Positions 19,520 through 29,337 of a stretch of 64,000 nt of DNA are shown one piece after another. Positions within the stretch are counted from its first letter, which is position 1, and every line of letters begins with the position of its first letter. The translations under genes were made by a program, and so were the position numbers. The notes under the pieces are model-generated. The model searched no databases. It was not told the DNA's origin and saw only the letters and a list, made by a program, of their open reading frames with translations. The DNA is taken from NCBI GenBank assembly GCA_030432025.1, contig JAUIIA010000001.1, forward strand, positions 1 to 64,000. Direction: 5' to 3'. This stretch comes from Alphaproteobacteria bacterium (lineage in GTDB: Bacteria > Pseudomonadota > Alphaproteobacteria > Micavibrionales > Micavibrionaceae).

Positions 19520-20182
19520 ATGGCGTCAGATATGGCATCGGACGCACAAATCAAAAGCAATATGGATGCGATGTATCGCTGGACGCGTCATGTGTATGAC
19601 GCTTCCCGCAAATACTATCTGCTTGGCCGTGACAAGCTGATTGCGCAACTGGATGCCAAAGACGGCGAACAGATATGCGAAGTCGGATGCGGAACCGCAC
19701 GCAACTTGATCAAAATGGCAAAGATGTATCCGCAAGCCCAGTTTTACGGGCTGGATGCGTCGGATGAAATGCTCAAAACCGCGCAGAAGTCGGTTGAGAA
19801 GACAGATTTGAACATCCCCCTCCAGCAGGCGTTCTCGCAGAATTTTGACCCTAAGGGCTTATACAGCCTAGACAAGCCACTCGATAAAATCGTGTTTTCT
19901 TACGCGCTTTCAATCATCCCGCCATGGAAAGAGTCGATTGATCATGCACTCGAATTACTACCCAGCGGTGGTGAGATGCACATCGTTGATTTCGGCGGTA
20001 TGGAAGGCCACTCCGCGTGGTTTAGAAAGTTTATCTTCTGGTGGCTGTCGATGTTCCATGTCTATCATAAGCCGGAAATCCTGCAGCATCTGGAATTCCT
20101 CAAAGCCGGCGGCAAAGGCTCGCTGCAGGTACGCACCCTGTATAAGGGCTATACCTACATCGCGGTTTTCAAAAAAGCTTAA
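19520..20182 (+). CDS. btaB: BtaB, betaine-lipid N-methyltransferase
   Basis: A 220-residue class I SAM methyltransferase that trimethylates the BtaA product to give diacylglyceryl-trimethylhomoserine. Motif I is EVGCGTARNLIKMA (residues 53-66), the acidic motif II region is YGLDASDEML, and SYALSIIPPW and DFGG follow. A hydrophobic helix (FIFWWLSMFHVYH) could bind the membrane. Three bases separate it from btaA, and its stop overlaps the convergent sdhE stop by 4 bp. Confidence 0.88.
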   Translation: MASDMASDAQIKSNMDAMYRWTRHVYDASRKYYLLGRDKLIAQLDAKDGEQICEVGCGTARNLIKMAKMYPQAQFYGLDASDEMLKTAQKSVEKTDLNIPLQQAFSQNFDPKGLYSLDKPLDKIVFSYALSIIPPWKESIDHALELLPSGGEMHIVDFGGMEGHSAWFRKFIFWWLSMFHVYHKPEILQHLEFLKAGGKGSLQVRTLYKGYTYIAVFKKA

Positions 20183-20442
20183 GCGAATTTGTGATTTTTC
20201 AGGCGGGCAAAGACGTCGCTTTGAACATTGGCGGGGGCTTCTTCCTTGCCTGTAATCCAATTATACAGGTTCGGATCATTTTCTTTCAGCAACTCTTCGT
20301 ATTGCACCAGCTCGTCTTCGCTGAAGTCAGGCACGTGTTTCTTGGCAAACGACCCTAATAACAGGTCCATTTCCTTCGTTCCGCGATGTTCGGAGCGAAA
20401 TATTAAGCGCTTGCGCGTATTTTCCAGTGAATCTAAGCTCAT
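20179..20442 (-). CDS. sdhE: SdhE, FAD assembly factor of succinate dehydrogenase
   Basis: An 87-residue protein of the SdhE/Sdh5 family, which promotes covalent flavinylation of SdhA. The hallmark RGxxE motif is present as RGTKEMD, preceded by KRLIFRSEH, and the family end NDPNLYNWITG is clear. Length is typical. The stop codon shares TTAA with btaB. Confidence 0.92.
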   Translation of the reverse strand: MSLDSLENTRKRLIFRSEHRGTKEMDLLLGSFAKKHVPDFSEDELVQYEELLKENDPNLYNWITGKEEAPANVQSDVFARLKNHKFA

Positions 20443-20471
20443 ACCTGATGATTTAATCGTTGGGGGAGAAA

Positions 20472-21056
20472 ATGCAAAGCTTTTTAAAGGAAAATGGCGT
20501 TCTTATCGCGGGGATATTGCTGCCGCTGGTGCTCACATTCGTGTTTTTCGTATCGACCCAAATCAACAGAGCGAATATTGAACCGCCGCAACATTCTCTA
20601 ATCTACGCCAGTCAATATTACCCGAGCAGCCATAACCATCCGTATGTTTTCACGGTCGAGGATGGGCAGGTATATTTCAAATACTTCCCGCCTGAAGACG
20701 ACGAACATAATCACAATCACTACAAGCGGAATCCTCCCAAGCTGTTTATTTACAACCCTGCAGATGACGATACGACCGAGATTGCATTGCCCGATGCCTC
20801 CCGTGGTGATACCGAGATCAAACAAATTCCCGAAGCATTGCAAGGTGTTGAAGTTTCGAGCAGCACCAAAAGCCCCGACGGCTTTGTCTTTGAGCGTGAC
20901 ATCAGAAGCAGCGGCAACCTGATGACCGAAATGTTTGGTGGCGGGTATCGTTCGCGCAATCGATATGTGTTGAAAAAAGACGGCACAAAATTTGTAGTGC
21001 CCGATGCACAGACATACGGCTCCGAATTTATCGGCTGGGTCATTGAAGAGGAATAG
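20472..21056 (+). CDS. membrane-anchored His-rich periplasmic protein, unknown
   Basis: A 194-residue protein with one N-terminal membrane anchor (about residues 9-27) and a soluble domain likely in the periplasm. A His/Asp cluster (SSHNHPYVF, then DDEHNHNHYK) could bind metal, which is inference. The start is ATG 20472 because GGGGGAG (20462-20468) lies just before it; a TTG at 20460 would sit in front of that signal. It ends 2 bp before the next membrane gene, and this two-gene pairing recalls the DUF2157/GDYXXLXY pairs, although the GDYxxLxY motif is not present. Confidence 0.7.
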   Translation: MQSFLKENGVLIAGILLPLVLTFVFFVSTQINRANIEPPQHSLIYASQYYPSSHNHPYVFTVEDGQVYFKYFPPEDDEHNHNHYKRNPPKLFIYNPADDDTTEIALPDASRGDTEIKQIPEALQGVEVSSSTKSPDGFVFERDIRSSGNLMTEMFGGGYRSRNRYVLKKDGTKFVVPDAQTYGSEFIGWVIEEE

Positions 21057-21058
21057 CA

Positions 21059-22000
21059 ATGAACCACCCATCCCCCGCCAAGCAAGAAGCCCTCGATAAG
21101 ATCGCCACGATTGCGAAAGAGCATGACCTGACGCTGGACGAGATCGGCGCAAAGCTAACGCAGGATGCCATCAAGGATAAAAGTGGTAAATGGCTGACAC
21201 GCCTTCTCGGCTATCTGGGGGCCGCATTCATTTTCGGTGGGCTGGCTTTATTCATCAGCATGGTCTGGGACGACCTGGACAGTGCATCCCGCGTCATCAT
21301 TACATACGGTCCGGGTATCACCGCATTCTTGCTAGGCTTCATTGTATTAAAGGATGAGCGTTTTGAGCGCGCCTCTACGCCGCTTTTTCTGAAGAGCGCG
21401 GTTTTACTGCCGACCGGTATGTTTGTATTCCTCAAAGAATATGCGGAAGGCGACGATACCCAGCTGGCTGCTATGCTGGTGTTCGGCATACTGGCTGTAC
21501 AATTCCTGACGCCTTTCTTCATTGTACGTCGGACAAGCTTGTTGTTCTTCGGCTTTTTATTCTGGAACACAGCGGTGGGCATCATGATGGACCGTGCCGA
21601 TATTGACGGCGACACACTCGGTATAACACTCGGTTTGTCGATTATGGCGGTCGCATGGGCAATTGATAAAACCGTACATCGCCCCATCGCCCCGTTCTAT
21701 TACTTCATCGGTAGTGTCGGGTTTTTATGGTCTGTGTTTCAGGTTGTCGAAGGCATCTCCATCATTGACCTTATCTATCTGCCACTGACTATTGTGTTGA
21801 TGCTTATCAGCACACGCATGCACAGCCGTACATTGTTGCTGGTGTCTACGGGCGCCCTACTCGGCTTTCTCGGTTACTTCACTGATGAGTATTTTGCCGA
21901 TGTTACAGGCTGGCCTGTGGCGCTGATGATTATGGGCTTCCTGCTGATCGGTGTCAGTGCATATGCCATTCGTCTGGGACAAAGTATCAAAAGGACATAA
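21059..22000 (+). CDS. polytopic membrane protein, DUF2157-like
   Basis: A 313-residue protein with an N-terminal cytoplasmic helix region (about 1-45) and eight or more hydrophobic segments between about residues 48 and 305. The start resembles DUF2157 proteins, with a short helical region, then a GYLGAAFIFGGLALF first membrane helix. Function unknown. It overlaps no gene and follows the His-rich protein by 2 bp, suggesting a complex of the two. It is 40 bp before recG, with which it may be co-transcribed. Confidence 0.7.
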   Translation: MNHPSPAKQEALDKIATIAKEHDLTLDEIGAKLTQDAIKDKSGKWLTRLLGYLGAAFIFGGLALFISMVWDDLDSASRVIITYGPGITAFLLGFIVLKDERFERASTPLFLKSAVLLPTGMFVFLKEYAEGDDTQLAAMLVFGILAVQFLTPFFIVRRTSLLFFGFLFWNTAVGIMMDRADIDGDTLGITLGLSIMAVAWAIDKTVHRPIAPFYYFIGSVGFLWSVFQVVEGISIIDLIYLPLTIVLMLISTRMHSRTLLLVSTGALLGFLGYFTDEYFADVTGWPVALMIMGFLLIGVSAYAIRLGQSIKRT

Positions 22001-22040
22001 GAGCCTTTAACCCGTCGCCCGTTTGGCGTAAAAATTCTAT

Positions 22041-24122
22041 ATGGCCCGTCCGTTTGATCTCGATGCTTTGTTTCGTGCGCTGACCACACTTCCCGGTGTG
22101 GGACCGCGCAATGGCAAACTCATTGAGAAGCTGATAGGTGGCCCCAAAGTTCTCGACCTTTTGTGGCACCTGCCCGTTGATTTCATCGACCGCCGTTTTT
22201 CGCCGACCGTTGCCGAAGCGCCGGAAGGACGGATTGCGACGATGGAGTTAATGGTCATCGACCATATTCCAAATGCACGGCGTAACCTGCCCTACCGTGT
22301 GAAGGCGCGCGATGATAGCGGTGTCATCACCCTAACCTTCTTTCATGCCAATAAGGATTGGATACAGAAACAGCTCCCCGACCGTGAAAAAGTCATCGTC
22401 AGCGGGAAGATCGAATATTATCAGGGCAATCCGCAGATTGTGCACCCCGATACAGCCAAGCCGGAAAACCGCGAAACGCTGGAGACAATCGAGCCGATTT
22501 ACCCACTCACCGCCGGCGTAACTAACAAGACATTACGCAAAGCGATGCACGGCGCTCTGGGGTTCGTGCAAAAGCTGCCCGAGTGGCTGGATGAAAGCTA
22601 CAAATCCAAGCATAAATGGATCGACTGGCACAAAGCGATTGAACGCGTGCATACCCCCGAGGATGAGAAAGAGCTGTATCCCGAACATCCTGTGCGCCAG
22701 CGTCTTGCCTATGATGAATTGCTGGCCAACCAGCTCACGCTCTCACTTGTCCGCCATCGTCAGCGCCGCATTAATGGCCGCAGTTTTGAAGGCGATGGAG
22801 CACTAAGAAGTTCGTTCAGGGATAACTTGCCGTTCCAGCTCACGGGCGCACAGGAACGGGCTTTGGAGGATATTAACGCGGATATGGCCGAACCCGCCCG
22901 CATGCTGCGCCTACTGCAAGGTGATGTGGGCAGCGGTAAAACAGTGGTTGCCGCTCTGGCGATGTTGAATGCGGTTGAAACAGGCGCACAGGCCGCCCTG
23001 ATGGCGCCGACGGAGATACTTGCCCGTCAGCATGCCGAGACTTTAAAACCACTGCTGGATGAGTTGGGTGTGCGCCATGTCACCCTTACCGGCCGTGATA
23101 AAGGCAAGACGCGTGAAACGCTGCTACAGCAAATTCGAAGTGGTGCAGCGCAGGTCGTCATCGGTACACATGCGATTTTTCAGGACACGATCGAGTTTGC
23201 TGACCTCGGCTTGGCGGTGATTGACGAACAACACCGTTTCGGCGTGCATCAGCGCTTGAGCCTGTCATCCAAGGGGCAAGGAACGGATGTGTTGGTTATG
23301 ACCGCGACCCCTATTCCGCGCACGCTGACTTTGACTGCCTATGGCGACATGGATGTCAGCCGACTGGATGAAAAACCGCCGGGGCGCAAACCTGTTGAAA
23401 CGCTGCTGATCCCGAATGAAAAGATCGACGGTATGATTGACGGGCTGGAGCGGAAAATTAAAGACGGTGCACGGGTGTACTGGGTGTGCCCTTTGGTTGA
23501 GGAGTCCGAAGTGCTTGATCTGTCCGCCGCCGAGGAGCGGTTTGATATCTTGCGCTACCGTTTCGGCAAGGTCGGGCTTGTTCATGGGCGGATGAAGCCG
23601 CAGGAGAAAGACGAGGTGATGCAACGCTTTGCCAGTGGGGAGCTGGATGTATTGGTTGCCACGACCGTTATCGAGGTGGGCGTGAATGTGCCCGAAGCCA
23701 CGATCATGGTCATTGAACATGCCGAGCGTTTCGGGCTGTCGCAGTTGCACCAGTTGCGTGGCCGTGTCGGGCGTGGCGGTGATCAATCTTATTGTTTCTT
23801 GCTTTACTCCAGCCCGCTGGGTGAGACCGCAAAAGAGCGTTTATCCGTTATGCGTGAGACCGAAGACGGATTTTTGATCGCGGAGAAAGACCTAAAGCTG
23901 CGCGGTGGTGGAGATATTCTGGGCGTTAAACAAAGTGGTTTGCCGCAGTTCAAACTGGCTGACCTCAGCGTTCACGGGGAGCTTTTGGCCGCCGCACGCG
24001 ACGATGCACGCCTTATAATCGAGAAAGACCCCGACCTAAAAACCGAGCGTGGACAAGCACTTACGACATTACTCTACCTTTTTGAGCGGGATCAGGCTAT
24101 ACAGTATCTAAGGAGTGGTTAG
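22041..24122 (+). CDS. recG: ATP-dependent DNA helicase RecG
   Basis: Branch-migrating helicase that processes stalled forks and Holliday junctions. It has 693 residues. An N-terminal wedge/OB domain (about 50-160, with RVKARDDSGVITLTFF) is followed by a superfamily 2 helicase core with Walker A GDVGSGKTV, IDEQHRFG box and TATPIPRT. Helicase motif VI is LHQLRGRVGRGGDQSY, and the C-terminal GGGDILGVKQSG is typical. The next small gene starts directly after the TAG. Confidence 0.97.
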   Translation: MARPFDLDALFRALTTLPGVGPRNGKLIEKLIGGPKVLDLLWHLPVDFIDRRFSPTVAEAPEGRIATMELMVIDHIPNARRNLPYRVKARDDSGVITLTFFHANKDWIQKQLPDREKVIVSGKIEYYQGNPQIVHPDTAKPENRETLETIEPIYPLTAGVTNKTLRKAMHGALGFVQKLPEWLDESYKSKHKWIDWHKAIERVHTPEDEKELYPEHPVRQRLAYDELLANQLTLSLVRHRQRRINGRSFEGDGALRSSFRDNLPFQLTGAQERALEDINADMAEPARMLRLLQGDVGSGKTVVAALAMLNAVETGAQAALMAPTEILARQHAETLKPLLDELGVRHVTLTGRDKGKTRETLLQQIRSGAAQVVIGTHAIFQDTIEFADLGLAVIDEQHRFGVHQRLSLSSKGQGTDVLVMTATPIPRTLTLTAYGDMDVSRLDEKPPGRKPVETLLIPNEKIDGMIDGLERKIKDGARVYWVCPLVEESEVLDLSAAEERFDILRYRFGKVGLVHGRMKPQEKDEVMQRFASGELDVLVATTVIEVGVNVPEATIMVIEHAERFGLSQLHQLRGRVGRGGDQSYCFLLYSSPLGETAKERLSVMRETEDGFLIAEKDLKLRGGGDILGVKQSGLPQFKLADLSVHGELLAAARDDARLIIEKDPDLKTERGQALTTLLYLFERDQAIQYLRSG

Positions 24123-24455
24123 ATGATCTTACTCGCATTTATTGCCGCAACCATAATGCCGTTCATGGCCCCGATCGCGTTTCAGAACGTCAGAACGCTT
24201 GGTATTTACGCCATTGTGACAGGTGCTGCGCTGTCATTTTCCATCTTTGGTATGGTCGATGACAGTTTACTTGCGACCAAAGGCGTTGCGCTGACCATAC
24301 AGCTATTGCTTGTGATTTCCGCTACGCATTTACTGGGCGTTTTCGCACGTTTTTCGGTACTGATGTACAAGCAAAAGCATAACCAACCCGCCATTGAATG
24401 GCTGATCACACTTGCATTTGCGGTGATCTCGCCTTTGGCAGCCTTCGCAGGCTAA
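24123..24455 (+). CDS. small four-helix membrane protein, unknown
   Basis: A 110-residue hydrophobic protein with about four membrane segments (residues 1-20, 25-45, 52-75 and 90-108). Its ATG abuts the recG stop (TAG-ATG), so translation is probably coupled. Its last 4 bases overlap the end of cysE on the other strand. I do not recognise a family. Confidence 0.65.
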   Translation: MILLAFIAATIMPFMAPIAFQNVRTLGIYAIVTGAALSFSIFGMVDDSLLATKGVALTIQLLLVISATHLLGVFARFSVLMYKQKHNQPAIEWLITLAFAVISPLAAFAG

Positions 24456-25132
24456 GCCTTTTTCTTCGCTTTTTTACGGATTTCTTCTTCGCAGTCTTCG
24501 CTGGGAAGCTGGAGCTCTTTGCGGATTTCGCCCATCTGGCGGACGATGCAATCGATTGTGAAGGTGACTTCCTCCATCTCCTCACGGCTCGGCATACCGT
24601 AGCTTCGTGATTTATCATCACCGCCGATAACGCGGGCCGGAATACCCAGCGCGGTTTTTCCTTCGGGGATATCCTGAGTAACGACTGAATTCGCACCGAC
24701 CTTCGCACGTTTATGAACGGTAATGTCACCCAGAACCTGTGCGCCTGCGCCGATCATGGCGCCGTCCTCAATTGTAGGATGGCGTTTTTGACCGCGTTCA
24801 CCGTTGCGGCCAACGCCGCCCAACGTCACGCCATGGTAAATAGTTACATCATTACCGATCACAGCAGTCTGCCCGATTACAACGCCCGTTCCGTGATCGA
24901 TGAACAAACGCTCACCGATTTGTGCTTCCGGGTGGATTTCAATCCCCGTCAGGATGCGGGCAAAATTCGAGAAAAACCGCGCTAGACCGCGTAAACCCAG
25001 TTTCCAGATCGCATTATTCATGCGGTGAAACAAAAGCGCGTGAAAGCCGTTATAGCCGAAGAACACCTCCAGAGCCGTCGGAGCAGCCGGATCGCGTTCC
25101 CGAATGGAACTTAAATCATCCATTATGCCCAT
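24452..25132 (-). CDS. cysE: serine O-acetyltransferase
   Basis: Acetylates L-serine with acetyl-CoA, the entry step of cysteine synthesis. It has 226 residues, shorter than the 273 of E. coli because most of the N-terminal helical domain is missing, as in many alphaproteobacterial and plant-like forms. The left-handed beta-helix contains hexapeptide repeats with FIDHGTGVVIGQTAVIG and the catalytic region IYHGVTLGG, then GAGAQVLG. Its ATG is directly next to the stop of the DUF502 gene, so the two are coupled. A start 3 codons later (MDDL) is possible. Confidence 0.93.
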   Translation of the reverse strand: MGIMDDLSSIRERDPAAPTALEVFFGYNGFHALLFHRMNNAIWKLGLRGLARFFSNFARILTGIEIHPEAQIGERLFIDHGTGVVIGQTAVIGNDVTIYHGVTLGGVGRNGERGQKRHPTIEDGAMIGAGAQVLGDITVHKRAKVGANSVVTQDIPEGKTALGIPARVIGGDDKSRSYGMPSREEMEEVTFTIDCIVRQMGEIRKELQLPSEDCEEEIRKKAKKKA

Positions 25133-25888
25133 TTACGATTTTCCCTTCTTGACCGTATTGTCTCTGTCGTCGTTGAGTTGCGCACGGTCGGGCGGTGTAA
25201 TGATACCGGCTGAAACCACGAGCTTCACGGCCTCTTCGACCGTCATATCCAAATAGGTTAGTTCTTTCTTTGGCACAAACAAGAGGTAGCCCGATGTGGG
25301 GTTTGGCGTAGTCGGCACAAACACATTCACCGTTTCCTCTGCTGTAATTCGTTGAACTTCGCCTTCGGTTACACCCGTCACAAAACCAATGGACCAAACG
25401 CCCTTACGCGGATATTCAAGCATTACAGCCTCGCGAAAGGCCTGTGATTGACTGGCCATAATGGTTTCGAATATCTGCTTTGTGGCACCATAAACCGTAC
25501 GGATCACGGGCATACGATCGAGGATATACTCGTAGAATTTGATAATCAGGCGGCCAAGGAAGTTGGTCGCAAACCACCCGACAAAGATGAAGAAAGTAAC
25601 GGCGACCAAAAGCCCGAGCCCCGGGATGGCCGTTCCGTGGTAGAAACCGTCAAAATACTGGTACTGCCAATCGTCCGGAAAAAGCTTACCGACATTTTTG
25701 TCCATAAAGCTAAGGAATTGGTATGTCAGGTAGATCGTAATCGATATCGGGGCCGTAACAACAATACCGGTCAGCAAATAGCCGCGCAAACGCGACATAA
25801 AGCTGCGTTGCGGCAAGCGGTATGAATCCGGATCAGGGACATCCTTGCTGATTTTTTCATTCTGTATGTTGCTGTTTTTGTCGGTCAT
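25133..25888 (-). CDS. DUF502 family membrane protein
   Basis: A 251-residue protein with two membrane segments (about residues 33-55 and 95-118), then the family core with RMPVIRTVYGATKQIFETI and FVPTTPNPTSGYLLFVPKKEL. This matches DUF502, which is widespread and of unknown role. The N-terminus (1-28) is polar and probably cytoplasmic. It is the first gene of a two-gene unit with cysE. Confidence 0.85.
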   Translation of the reverse strand: MTDKNSNIQNEKISKDVPDPDSYRLPQRSFMSRLRGYLLTGIVVTAPISITIYLTYQFLSFMDKNVGKLFPDDWQYQYFDGFYHGTAIPGLGLLVAVTFFIFVGWFATNFLGRLIIKFYEYILDRMPVIRTVYGATKQIFETIMASQSQAFREAVMLEYPRKGVWSIGFVTGVTEGEVQRITAEETVNVFVPTTPNPTSGYLLFVPKKELTYLDMTVEEAVKLVVSAGIITPPDRAQLNDDRDNTVKKGKS

Positions 25889-25962
25889 CGCCGCATCATG
25901 CCGTGGCTTTGGCTTGAAAGCAATGCAGGAATTGGAGGATTCTTAATTTTAGATATTGGCCA

Positions 25963-26451
25963 TTAAGCAGCTGTTTTAGGAGCATGCTCCTTGAATATAA
26001 TATCGACAAACAGCTTTTTCTCCTTCACTGAAAACGAGATGTTGATGTCGTCATCATCTTCTTCGGCGGTCTCTTCGATAGACGGTATGCCCATTTTCAG
26101 GGAATAGCCTTGGTCATTCAGATAGGTTTTAACGCGGTTGGATACGATATTTGCAATCTCAGATGCGCAGGAATGAAAGCTTTCCTGAGTATTGGCGGCT
26201 TCGGGCGGATAGATCATGCCCGACACAATTTGCAGGAACGGTCTTTCGAACGAAACAAACACCGCGCCGGAAGCTGTTCCGTTCTTAAATACGGTCTTGC
26301 ACACGACGCCATCGGCTAGGTTTCCGGTCTGATCCTGATTTTGGAACTTGCCGATATCAATATCAAAATAGGTTTTGAACGTGTCACGCAATGTTTCCGA
26401 TACGATTTGTGTAATCTTGTCTTCGTGACTTTTTAGAGTATCAAGACGCAA
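25963..26451 (-). CDS. CheX-like phosphatase domain protein
   Basis: A 162-residue protein. The long helix SFHSCASEIANIVSNRVKTYL carries the E-x-x-N signature (Glu98, Asn101) used by CheC/CheX/FliY phosphatases to hydrolyse CheY-phosphate, and the surrounding alpha/beta pattern fits CheX. It is the last gene of the phosphorelay operon, 24 bp after the CheY-like gene, so its likely substrate is that receiver or the receiver of the hybrid kinase. No chemotaxis receptor genes are nearby. Confidence 0.72.
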   Translation of the reverse strand: MRLDTLKSHEDKITQIVSETLRDTFKTYFDIDIGKFQNQDQTGNLADGVVCKTVFKNGTASGAVFVSFERPFLQIVSGMIYPPEAANTQESFHSCASEIANIVSNRVKTYLNDQGYSLKMGIPSIEETAEEDDDDINISFSVKEKKLFVDIIFKEHAPKTAA

Positions 26452-26475
26452 AGCATCCCCCTTATGTAAGCAGTA

Positions 26476-26925
26476 TTAAGCAGTAAGGCCTTCTTGCCAT
26501 TTTATCACTGTATCGATCGCAATTTCCAAATCCGCTCTGGACGCGGGCTTCACCGTGTAGGCCGTTGCACCGGTTTTCATAGCTTCGGAAATGCTGCGCT
26601 TCTGATTTTCCGCAGTGACCATCACGATCGCCATCTTATGCAACCCAGTGTCTTCGCGGCATTGGCGTAAAACCTCAAACCCCGACATGTCGGGCATGTG
26701 CCAATCGAGGAACACGACATCATAAACGCCGCCCTCTTCCTTGGCTTCCTGAACTCTGGCCAGTCCTTCACTTCCCGAACGGGCAACATCAACCACGCCA
26801 AAACCGATTTTTTCGAGCATATCTTTAGACATCGTCGTCATCATCATATTGTCATCGACGACCAATGCCCGCTTTTCAGATAGGTCATGATCAAAGTCGT
26901 TTTCGGTGCTGTTATCAGCGTCCAT
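26476..26925 (-). CDS. CheY-like single-domain response regulator
   Basis: A 149-residue receiver domain with an acidic, disordered first 15 residues. The conserved residues are present: Asp24/Asp25 (VVDDN), phospho-acceptor Asp74 (FLDWHMPDMSGFEVL), Thr104 (VTAEN) and Lys126 (TVKPA). There is no output domain, so it must signal by protein contact or pass phosphate on. It lies between the hybrid kinase (17 bp upstream) and the CheX-like gene. Confidence 0.88.
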   Translation of the reverse strand: MDADNSTENDFDHDLSEKRALVVDDNMMMTTMSKDMLEKIGFGVVDVARSGSEGLARVQEAKEEGGVYDVVFLDWHMPDMSGFEVLRQCREDTGLHKMAIVMVTAENQKRSISEAMKTGATAYTVKPASRADLEIAIDTVIKWQEGLTA

Positions 26926-26942
26926 AATTACCCCTTCTCGCT

Positions 26943-29183
26943 TTACGCAGCGTAGCTGGCCGGATAGACCTTCAGTAATTCGTCCAAATTCTCGTCGAAC
27001 TTATCGCCGATCCCCACGACCAGCTCCTGAATTTCGCCTGCGTCATTCTCCCTGGCTGCGTATTCCAGCTTCTGCGCTAATTGGGAGATGTATGCCAAAC
27101 CACAAACTCTCGACATGCTTTTCAACTCGTGAGCCTTGTGGCTTATATCTTCAATGTTCTTATCAATGTCGTTAGCCATCCCCTCGATTTCAACCACGAA
27201 ATCGCGCATGTTCGGCAAGAACTTCTCTAAGAATGATATCACATATGCGCGGTCGAATGAGGATTCCAGTTCCTGTAAATTGACAAGATCCAATGATGTG
27301 ACCTCCAACTCGCCTTGATCATCATCACTCTCCATCACTTCAGCAAAGGAGTCGAAATCATCGGCCGGCTCTTCGTACAGCTTATGCGGCAGGTTATTAG
27401 CGATTTCATTCAGCAAAGTGGCCGGATCAAACGGTTTGGGCACGTATCCTTGCATACCGGCCTCGAAACATTTGCTGCGCTCCCCTTCAAATGAGTGGGC
27501 TGAGACCGCCAGAATAGGAATACTGCCCAGAGGCGGGGCTAACGACCGGATCTTTTCCGTCGCCTCAATGCCGTTCATTTTGGGCATCTCAATGTCCATA
27601 AGGATGATATCGAACGGCGTTTTTGCTAACTTTTTAACAGCGTTATACGCTTTTCTGCCGTTATCAGCGGTCGTAACGGTATGTCCGTATTTTTCCAGCA
27701 GATCCTGCCCGACCTGAATATTGATCTCGTTATCATCAACCAGCAAAATCGAGAGAGGGTCCAGGTCCGGCATGCTTTCCCGCACATTGATGGGAGACAC
27801 CATCTTTGCCGTCTCTACCGGCACAACAAACCAGAACGTAGAGCCTTTACCTTCCTCACTTTCTACCCCGACAGAACCGCCGAGGGCGTAAGCAATCTGC
27901 TTACATATCGAGAGGCCTAGCCCGGTTCCGCCATATTTTCTGGTGATGGACGAATCTGCCTGCGAAAACTCCTCGAACAGGTTATGCTGCTTTTCGCGCG
28001 GGATGCCTATTCCACTGTCAATTACAGAGAATTTAAGCTCTTCCGCGGGATGGAGATTACCTAAATTCTCGACAAAGATGGTGACCTCTCCGTCCTCGGT
28101 AAATTTCACGGCGTTGCTTACGAAATTCAACAAAACCTGCCGCAGACGGGTAGGGTCAGTGTTCACGAAAGGCGGAACTTCAGGATCGATCTTCACATGG
28201 ATATCGATGCCTTTTTCTTTCGCCCGCGAGCGCATAAGGTCGGCACAACTATTGATGACTTTTGTCAGGTCAAAATCCACGATTTCCAGTTCGATGCGGC
28301 CGGCCTCAGCCTTTGAAAAGTCCAGGATCTCGTTCAACATCGCCAGCAAGGTTTCGAAAGAGTATCTGATTGTCTCGAGATAGTTAGTTTGCTTAGCCGT
28401 CAGTTGGGTAGAGCTTAAAAGGTTAGCCATCCCCAGAATACCGTTCATCGGGGTACGGACTTCGTGGCTCATCGTGGCGAGGAACTTTGATTTCGCCGCA
28501 CTGGCTTTCTCCGCCTGATCACGGGCAACGCTGGCCACGTATTTTTGCTTAATCAAATTCAGCGCATTCATGCGCATTTCAGAAGATAATTTCTTGGTGA
28601 ATATTATTTGCAAGATAGCTGAAAACGCTAATGCGTACATGGCTATCTGTTCGAAATGAAGGCCCACATAGAGCACCATCAAGGCAGTGACGAGTATGCG
28701 TGGAAAGACCTCAAGATACATCAAGGGCGGATAAGCGCTACTGGTGAAAACGTTCTGTGCGACCGATACCAATACAATGCTGACAATAAACATGAAGCTG
28801 ACAAGGTCCTGATTCACATAGTCCCAGCCCCATATAACCAGCGTGGTAAAAATCAGAGAATAAATGAAACGCAGAGTGCAGATTTTAACTATGCTTTTAT
28901 TGAGCTCGTCTTTGGTCGGATTTTCCATCGCAAAAAATTGTTTGCAGAACATGCGCTGTATAATCGACAAGCCGATAATCGCGCCCAACCAGATCGCGAT
29001 ATGCTCTAAAGGCGTCCATAGCTGGATAACGGCGGAGATGAAGATGCAATAGATAGGGACTGCTATCGCCCCGTCTTTAAAACTTTTCACAACAACGGAA
29101 ACCAACTCGTGCTTAACAACATGCTCCGGCGCAAGCTCGGTAATCTCTTTGTATAGCTGGTCTTGGTTCTGTTGTTTGAACAT
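26943..29183 (-). CDS. hybrid sensor histidine kinase (TM-HisKA-HATPase-REC-Hpt)
   Basis: A 746-residue multistep phosphorelay kinase. About five N-terminal membrane helices (residues 35-185) have little periplasmic sequence. HisKA follows with [15 protein letters not shown], then HATPase with [17 protein letters not shown] and [10 protein letters not shown] receiver domain carries LLVDDNEIN and [11 protein letters not shown], and a C-terminal Hpt domain contains the phospho-His motif [15 protein letters not shown]. The stimulus is unknown. It is the first gene of a three-gene operon with a CheY-like and a CheX-like protein; the Hpt probably phosphorylates that CheY-like protein. Confidence 0.9.
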   Translation of the reverse strand: MFKQQNQDQLYKEITELAPEHVVKHELVSVVVKSFKDGAIAVPIYCIFISAVIQLWTPLEHIAIWLGAIIGLSIIQRMFCKQFFAMENPTKDELNKSIVKICTLRFIYSLIFTTLVIWGWDYVNQDLVSFMFIVSIVLVSVAQNVFTSSAYPPLMYLEVFPRILVTALMVLYVGLHFEQIAMYALAFSAILQIIFTKKLSSEMRMNALNLIKQKYVASVARDQAEKASAAKSKFLATMSHEVRTPMNGILGMANLLSSTQLTAKQTNYLETIRYSFETLLAMLNEILDFSKAEAGRIELEIVDFDLTKVINSCADLMRSRAKEKGIDIHVKIDPEVPPFVNTDPTRLRQVLLNFVSNAVKFTEDGEVTIFVENLGNLHPAEELKFSVIDSGIGIPREKQHNLFEEFSQADSSITRKYGGTGLGLSICKQIAYALGGSVGVESEEGKGSTFWFVVPVETAKMVSPINVRESMPDLDPLSILLVDDNEINIQVGQDLLEKYGHTVTTADNGRKAYNAVKKLAKTPFDIILMDIEMPKMNGIEATEKIRSLAPPLGSIPILAVSAHSFEGERSKCFEAGMQGYVPKPFDPATLLNEIANNLPHKLYEEPADDFDSFAEVMESDDDQGELEVTSLDLVNLQELESSFDRAYVISFLEKFLPNMRDFVVEIEGMANDIDKNIEDISHKAHELKSMSRVCGLAYISQLAQKLEYAARENDAGEIQELVVGIGDKFDENLDELLKVYPASYAA

Positions 29184-29337
29184 TCTTTATAAAAGCCCGA
29201 CTAAAAATAAGGTTATCGTATCCGCTACACGCATTAAAGTCCTATAATTACCTGATCCCCTTTAAAAAAACATGAATACGCACACCAAAATATGTCAAAT
29301 TCTATGAACTTTTTATCCCTTAGGCGCGTATGACTAG

